64,000 nt of DNA from Notospermus geniculatus (Eukaryota > Nemertea > Pilidiophora > Heteronemertea > Lineidae): NCBI GenBank assembly GCA_002633025.1, contig NMRB01000009.1:60798-124797 (forward strand), in the 5' to 3' direction. A program made the translations under genes and the position numbers. Below the pieces are notes generated by a model. The model did no database searches, was not told the DNA's origin, and worked only from the letters and a program-made list of their open reading frames with translations. Positions 60,066 to 64,000 of this stretch are shown piece by piece (within the stretch, counting starts at the first letter, position 1; each line of letters starts with the position of its first letter).

Positions 60066-60353
60066 ATGCAACATACGACTACAGGAAGGATGCATATTTC
60101 ACAAGATCTCAAGGAAACAGACGCGAACTTCCGTGATCTGGGTACACCCTATATTTCAGGAGATAAATGTTGTGAAGTTTTCCAAAAATTTCGTATGTAC
60201 CAATCTGTCTTTATCTTTGGAAAAAATTGCTGTCGTTACAGGACAGTGCTCGAGAGCCAAGGCTTTCCGCGACAGCCATGCAATGTTCTTTGCTCGTTTG
60301 ACAAATATGGGTATTCTCATGGGATCTTACGGGCGATCAAGATGTCTTCTTAA
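60066..60353 (+). CDS. Open frame of 95 codons, cysteine-rich, unknown
   Basis: ATG to TAA. The C-terminal half is Cys-rich: GDKCCEVFQKF, then GKNCCRYRTVLES and RQPCNVLCSFDKYGYSHG, seven or so cysteines in about 45 residues, a spacing that could suit a disulfide-rich secreted domain, though no leader is seen. The sister copy at about 63925 has a synonymous change and then a one-base insertion before the window ends. Unassigned. Confidence 0.25.
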   Translation: MQHTTTGRMHISQDLKETDANFRDLGTPYISGDKCCEVFQKFRMYQSVFIFGKNCCRYRTVLESQGFPRQPCNVLCSFDKYGYSHGILRAIKMSS

Positions 60354-63175
60354 GAGATTTATCGGGTATTTTTGTTGGTTGTTGGCCTCATTTGTCCCAC
60401 CCCAGACGTGGATGCTACGAACTATATGGAGACATAATGCAAGTTTATGACCACAGTCTGTAGCGCTCGGCCAAAAGGCTGAATAGTGAACTGTTGACTA
60501 TATAAAAAGTCCGTAAGTATTAGTCTGTAGGAGGCAAGTAGTGTCTCTGTGTCGACTACTTGCAGGAACATGATCGTAATTTCATATTAAGGGTTCGATG
60601 AAGTCGTTTAAATAAAAGGAGCCAACGACTTGTTAGAAAGCAAAACTAAAGAACACGCTTTTACCGTACCGCAGATAACGTTTTTTACAAAAACGCATGT
60701 CAAGTGACCAATTCACATTGCTCTGTGGAGAGGTACTACACAAACGAGGTTTCTTTCCACCCAGTTAGAGATTAGTTCCAAATGTAGGCCTACATACCGG
60801 TACTTACTGAATTGTACCAATTGAAAATTTATATATGAATATTTTACTAATACATCCTTCGATTGGACATGAGACACACAGCAAGCAAAAGACCCCTTCC
60901 GCTGCCGGTACATGTCTCGCAATTTCATCAACATCCAACTTCATCGTTGACATTGGCAATATAGCTCCGGCAGAATGTCACATCCATTGAAAACATATCT
61001 AATCAGCGATTTAGAACTTTTCGATTTACATCAAGTCGAAGTCAGGATATATTGTCAATAAATGTACATGGTATTGACAACTACGTTGATTTACTCTCAA
61101 AAGGTCAGCTGGCTGTACTGCAAGAGAGGAAATCGAGGGACCGTGAGGCCGATCCGCTGCTGCTGCAGCGGAGTGGCATCACTGGGGACATCAAAAACCT
61201 GAAATAAACTCTATGTAGCATCAGAAATACTTCATATTGCTTTCCTAATTGCTCATAGGTTTAAGAATTTCGCACAGTTACAGCCAACCAATTTATTTTT
61301 GGCGACTGCTTTTACTTATCAGGGAATCGTTTTGATCCTGAAGTCATTAGTTAAGATGTTTATTTCAGCTCTGGTTCCAAACACGGGATAAAACGTTCAG
61401 ACATCACCAATCGTTCCTTTTGGGAAGAATTTTTAAAAAAGCAAGTCTAAAACCAGAAGGCACGTCCACTAATGCAATAAGAGCAGCCAGCATCCATTGG
61501 GGCTCTTCCTCGACTCATTGATCAAGATTGCCCCATCGAAATCTCGCTTCCTGCTAATCGTAAAGAACGAATACCGATCCAATTACTCGAGCAATTGATT
61601 ACCCCACCCGAGGACAGAGAGTCGTTCAACTGTCCTTTCATCCTATTCCTACGAATGGGGCATTTGGATGCTCATTTCCGAATGCTTGGTGGATCTTCTG
61701 AAGCCATTGAACTTGATTAAAAATCAAAGTTGGGCAAATTGACCGTGAGTGTCTTTGACAGGGCCATGTATCATAATTAGGGTAAACAGCATTTTGTTCT
61801 TAACCAGGCAGACATTCATTTCTCGGATTCGCTGGAAGTTCACAGAGAATGTCATCTAAATTCTCTGTTAGTTTACAAATGTAGTTATATAACTCAGTTT
61901 TTCCATTTTTTACCTGTGATGTACGGTGATGTATGTCTTCGGGCAGATTTAGATAACATGATGTAGGGGCCTATGTTGCAAGACGTCGACGATTGCTTTT
62001 TTCTGTTCCAAATTCACATGCCCGATTGGCCTTACTTACTTTCACCAGATAGAGCGACAAATTGCCGTTACAAACAGTTTAGCAATGGTAGGCCTACACT
62101 CGGCTTTGTCCTAAACGTACATGTAATGCATCCAACCGCACCAATTCCAGAATGATTAGAAAAGAAGTTGAGTTACGACTGTTTGATGAATGAACCATCG
62201 CTATGGAGCAAGTGTTGGTAATTGTACAGTACATCAAATTCCTTTCTGCATCCTTTCGTCAAGGATATGCTATGTATTGGTGATTACCATGCAAATGAGA
62301 CGTGGAGTACAGAACTCTCTACTCAGACGGGTGAATAAATATCATTTCGACGATGATACTTACAAGCATTTTGTTGGCTTATGTTACAAGTTTGGTAACC
62401 AACGTGTACAAGGCTTGTGGTGCCTCATTTCATTTATCGACTACGAGGTGACGATGAGCTATGGTTAATCTCCTTTTCAGCAGTCTCTAAAGCCAGCTCG
62501 GTAATGTTATGCAATTAGTTAGTCACTTGGGCATACCTGAAATATCTGACGACCACGACATGTCCCTGATTAAACAAAGCTGGAAATACTAGTGAACTCT
62601 GAGTTCACCAACACCGAAAAAAAATTCTCTATGCCGCTTTTGAAACACAGCTCTCTCTCTTGTGATTATCCAATTTAGCGATAACACCAATCAAAGACAT
62701 ATCTCCCAGACGGAATTGGAGGGGGCAAAATCATTATATAAAGGACAGTTGAGCGTCATCAGAGAAGTACGCCACCGACAAATTACAATAGAAATTTGAG
62801 GAATTTATTAACCGACGCAACATCAAAAGCTTTTCACATTATATTAGGTTAATTTGATAATCGATCCAGATCTTGTGGATAGGTTCAAGAGTATCAGGAC
62901 GAGTTATTAGTAATTCAATCTCAGCGGTACAACTTTATTTTCTTTTATGTTATAATTTGGATGGCATCTTTTCCAGTTCTACATGAAGTGAAGATGGGTG
63001 CAATTATTTATCTCATTGTTTGTCCACGTGTTTCTTCTTCATCTGGAAACTCCTTCACGTGGATTGCACTCTCTCGCTCTGACTCTCTCTCTCATGAAGA
63101 TTGCTCCTACATGTAGGTTCGTACCTTCTGCCTGCTGATCCAGCTGCTGATGCCGTCTGATTTCTTTCTTTTTAG

Positions 63176-63510
63176 GACTCATCCTGAAGAGATTCAACTT
63201 GAAGAATGTCACGTCCATAAACAAAAGTACGGCGAAACTAAAGGTAAGTAACGAACATCGGCGTAACGATCTGTCTTCTTTGCTAAAGAAAACGTCATAC
63301 GTCCTGACCAAAACCGAAAATTATTTTGATTATACCTATGCTACAGAGAAGAAATTCCTTAATTTCATCAATACTTTTGAAGTCCTACTTACTGTTGTTT
63401 ACTTCCAAAACAGAATAGATGAGTTGTCCTTGAAGACATCACAACGAATGAAAACTGACCTCAGAGGGTTAATTGAAAAGACGTATGAAGTAGGAAGCAG
63501 TGGAGCCTGA
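63176..63510 (+). CDS. Candidate terminal exon of an unknown helical protein, paralogue 2
   Basis: Same acceptor and reading frame as 59365-59681, to TGA, with six extra codons (KTSQRM) before the last 25 residues. The first 110 bases, including the possible internal donor, are unchanged between paralogues; differences fall in the helical second half. No family is recognised. Confidence 0.4.
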
Positions 63511-64000
63511 ATTACACTTCAACGGTACAAAACACTCATGTTTATTTGACGTCAACTTGAGCCCACTTATACGTTCCTGTCAATGTTTTTATCTAATTAC
63601 TTAAGCAACGAATCAAGAAAACGCTATACTTGAACGAAAGTCTTTGAGATATGCATCCGATGATTAGATGAAATAGCTGATATGTACGTTAGAATAAAAG
63701 GAAAAGTGGCCTGCAACATTATGATGTGCAGTGAAAGATACATGTAACACGAGATAATGCACTGATAGGTGCCGGTACTTTTCAATGTCTTTACAAAAGT
63801 AATGAATTACATAAATGCTGGGATTGTGGCAACTACAGCAGAGAAGGGAGAAAAAGAAGCACAGATGTGCAAATGACTATTGGTTTTCATTAATTGTGCA
63901 AGTTTTAAAACCTCGTGAATATACAAAATGCAACATACGACTACAGGAAGGATGCATATTTCTCAAGATCTCAAGGAAACAGACGCGAACCTTCCGTGAT

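Larger units (their letters stand above)
56881..64000. repeat. Tandem segmental duplication (~3.8 kb unit), second copy cut by the window end
   Basis: Unit 1 starts at about 56881 and extends to at least 60140; unit 2 starts at about 60773 and is still matching at 64000. The offset grows from about 3,800 to 3,860 because of indels. Divergence is uneven: 58300-59170 and 62100-62970 differ at only about three bases, while the flanks differ by several percent. Each unit has a TATA box and the terminal exon described below. Confidence 0.9.

Overview
This is nuclear DNA from an invertebrate animal. The genes are split by spliceosomal introns with GT-AG borders, have animal-type polyadenylation signals and encode clear metazoan orthologues. 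The DNA is crowded with short hairpin transposons, a tRNA-derived SINE and the palindromes TACATGTA and TAGGCCTA. A marine deuterostome (echinoderm or hemichordate type) fits best, but the sequence does not prove it. Two runs of N and two single n mark assembly joins, and at least one join looks like two haplotypes placed in tandem. Region 1 (1-35 kb) holds six recognisable genes: NUDT16 (-), APEH (+), HAL (-, broken by a 466-base gap), AMT (-, missing its 5' half and frameshifted), ING3 (+, with a partial extra copy of its first five exons) and a selenophosphate synthetase (-) with an in-frame UGA at the catalytic position, so it is itself a selenoprotein. NUDT16/APEH, AMT/ING3 and their neighbours are arranged head to head; APEH/HAL and ING3/SPS2 converge. 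These are unrelated housekeeping functions: snoRNA and nucleotide decapping, acyl-peptide removal, histidine breakdown, glycine cleavage, chromatin reading and selenium metabolism. Region 2 (35.6-64 kb) has no gene I can name. It contains three tandem segmental duplications (45.3-51.0 kb, 55.2-56.4 kb, 56.9-64 kb), many fold-back elements and a scatter of short open exons with acceptable splice sites, several with secretory leaders or helical, cysteine-containing sequence. The best supported are the paired terminal exons at 59365-59681 and 63176-63510. I read this as a possible cluster of fast-evolving, lineage-specific secreted-protein genes, unproven. The most notable observations are: (1) alternative 31-nt exons in APEH separated by only 35 nt, beside the catalytic serine; (2) the UGA-Sec codon of SPS2; (3) six exact cases in which one copy of a duplicated sequence has TA and the other has TACATGTA or TAGGCCTA, the pattern expected of Tc1/mariner excision footprints; (4) three further transposon insertions with the empty site preserved in the sister copy (TA, TTAA and 8-bp target duplications); (5) a repeat family with 145-bp modules carrying a CTCF-like core.
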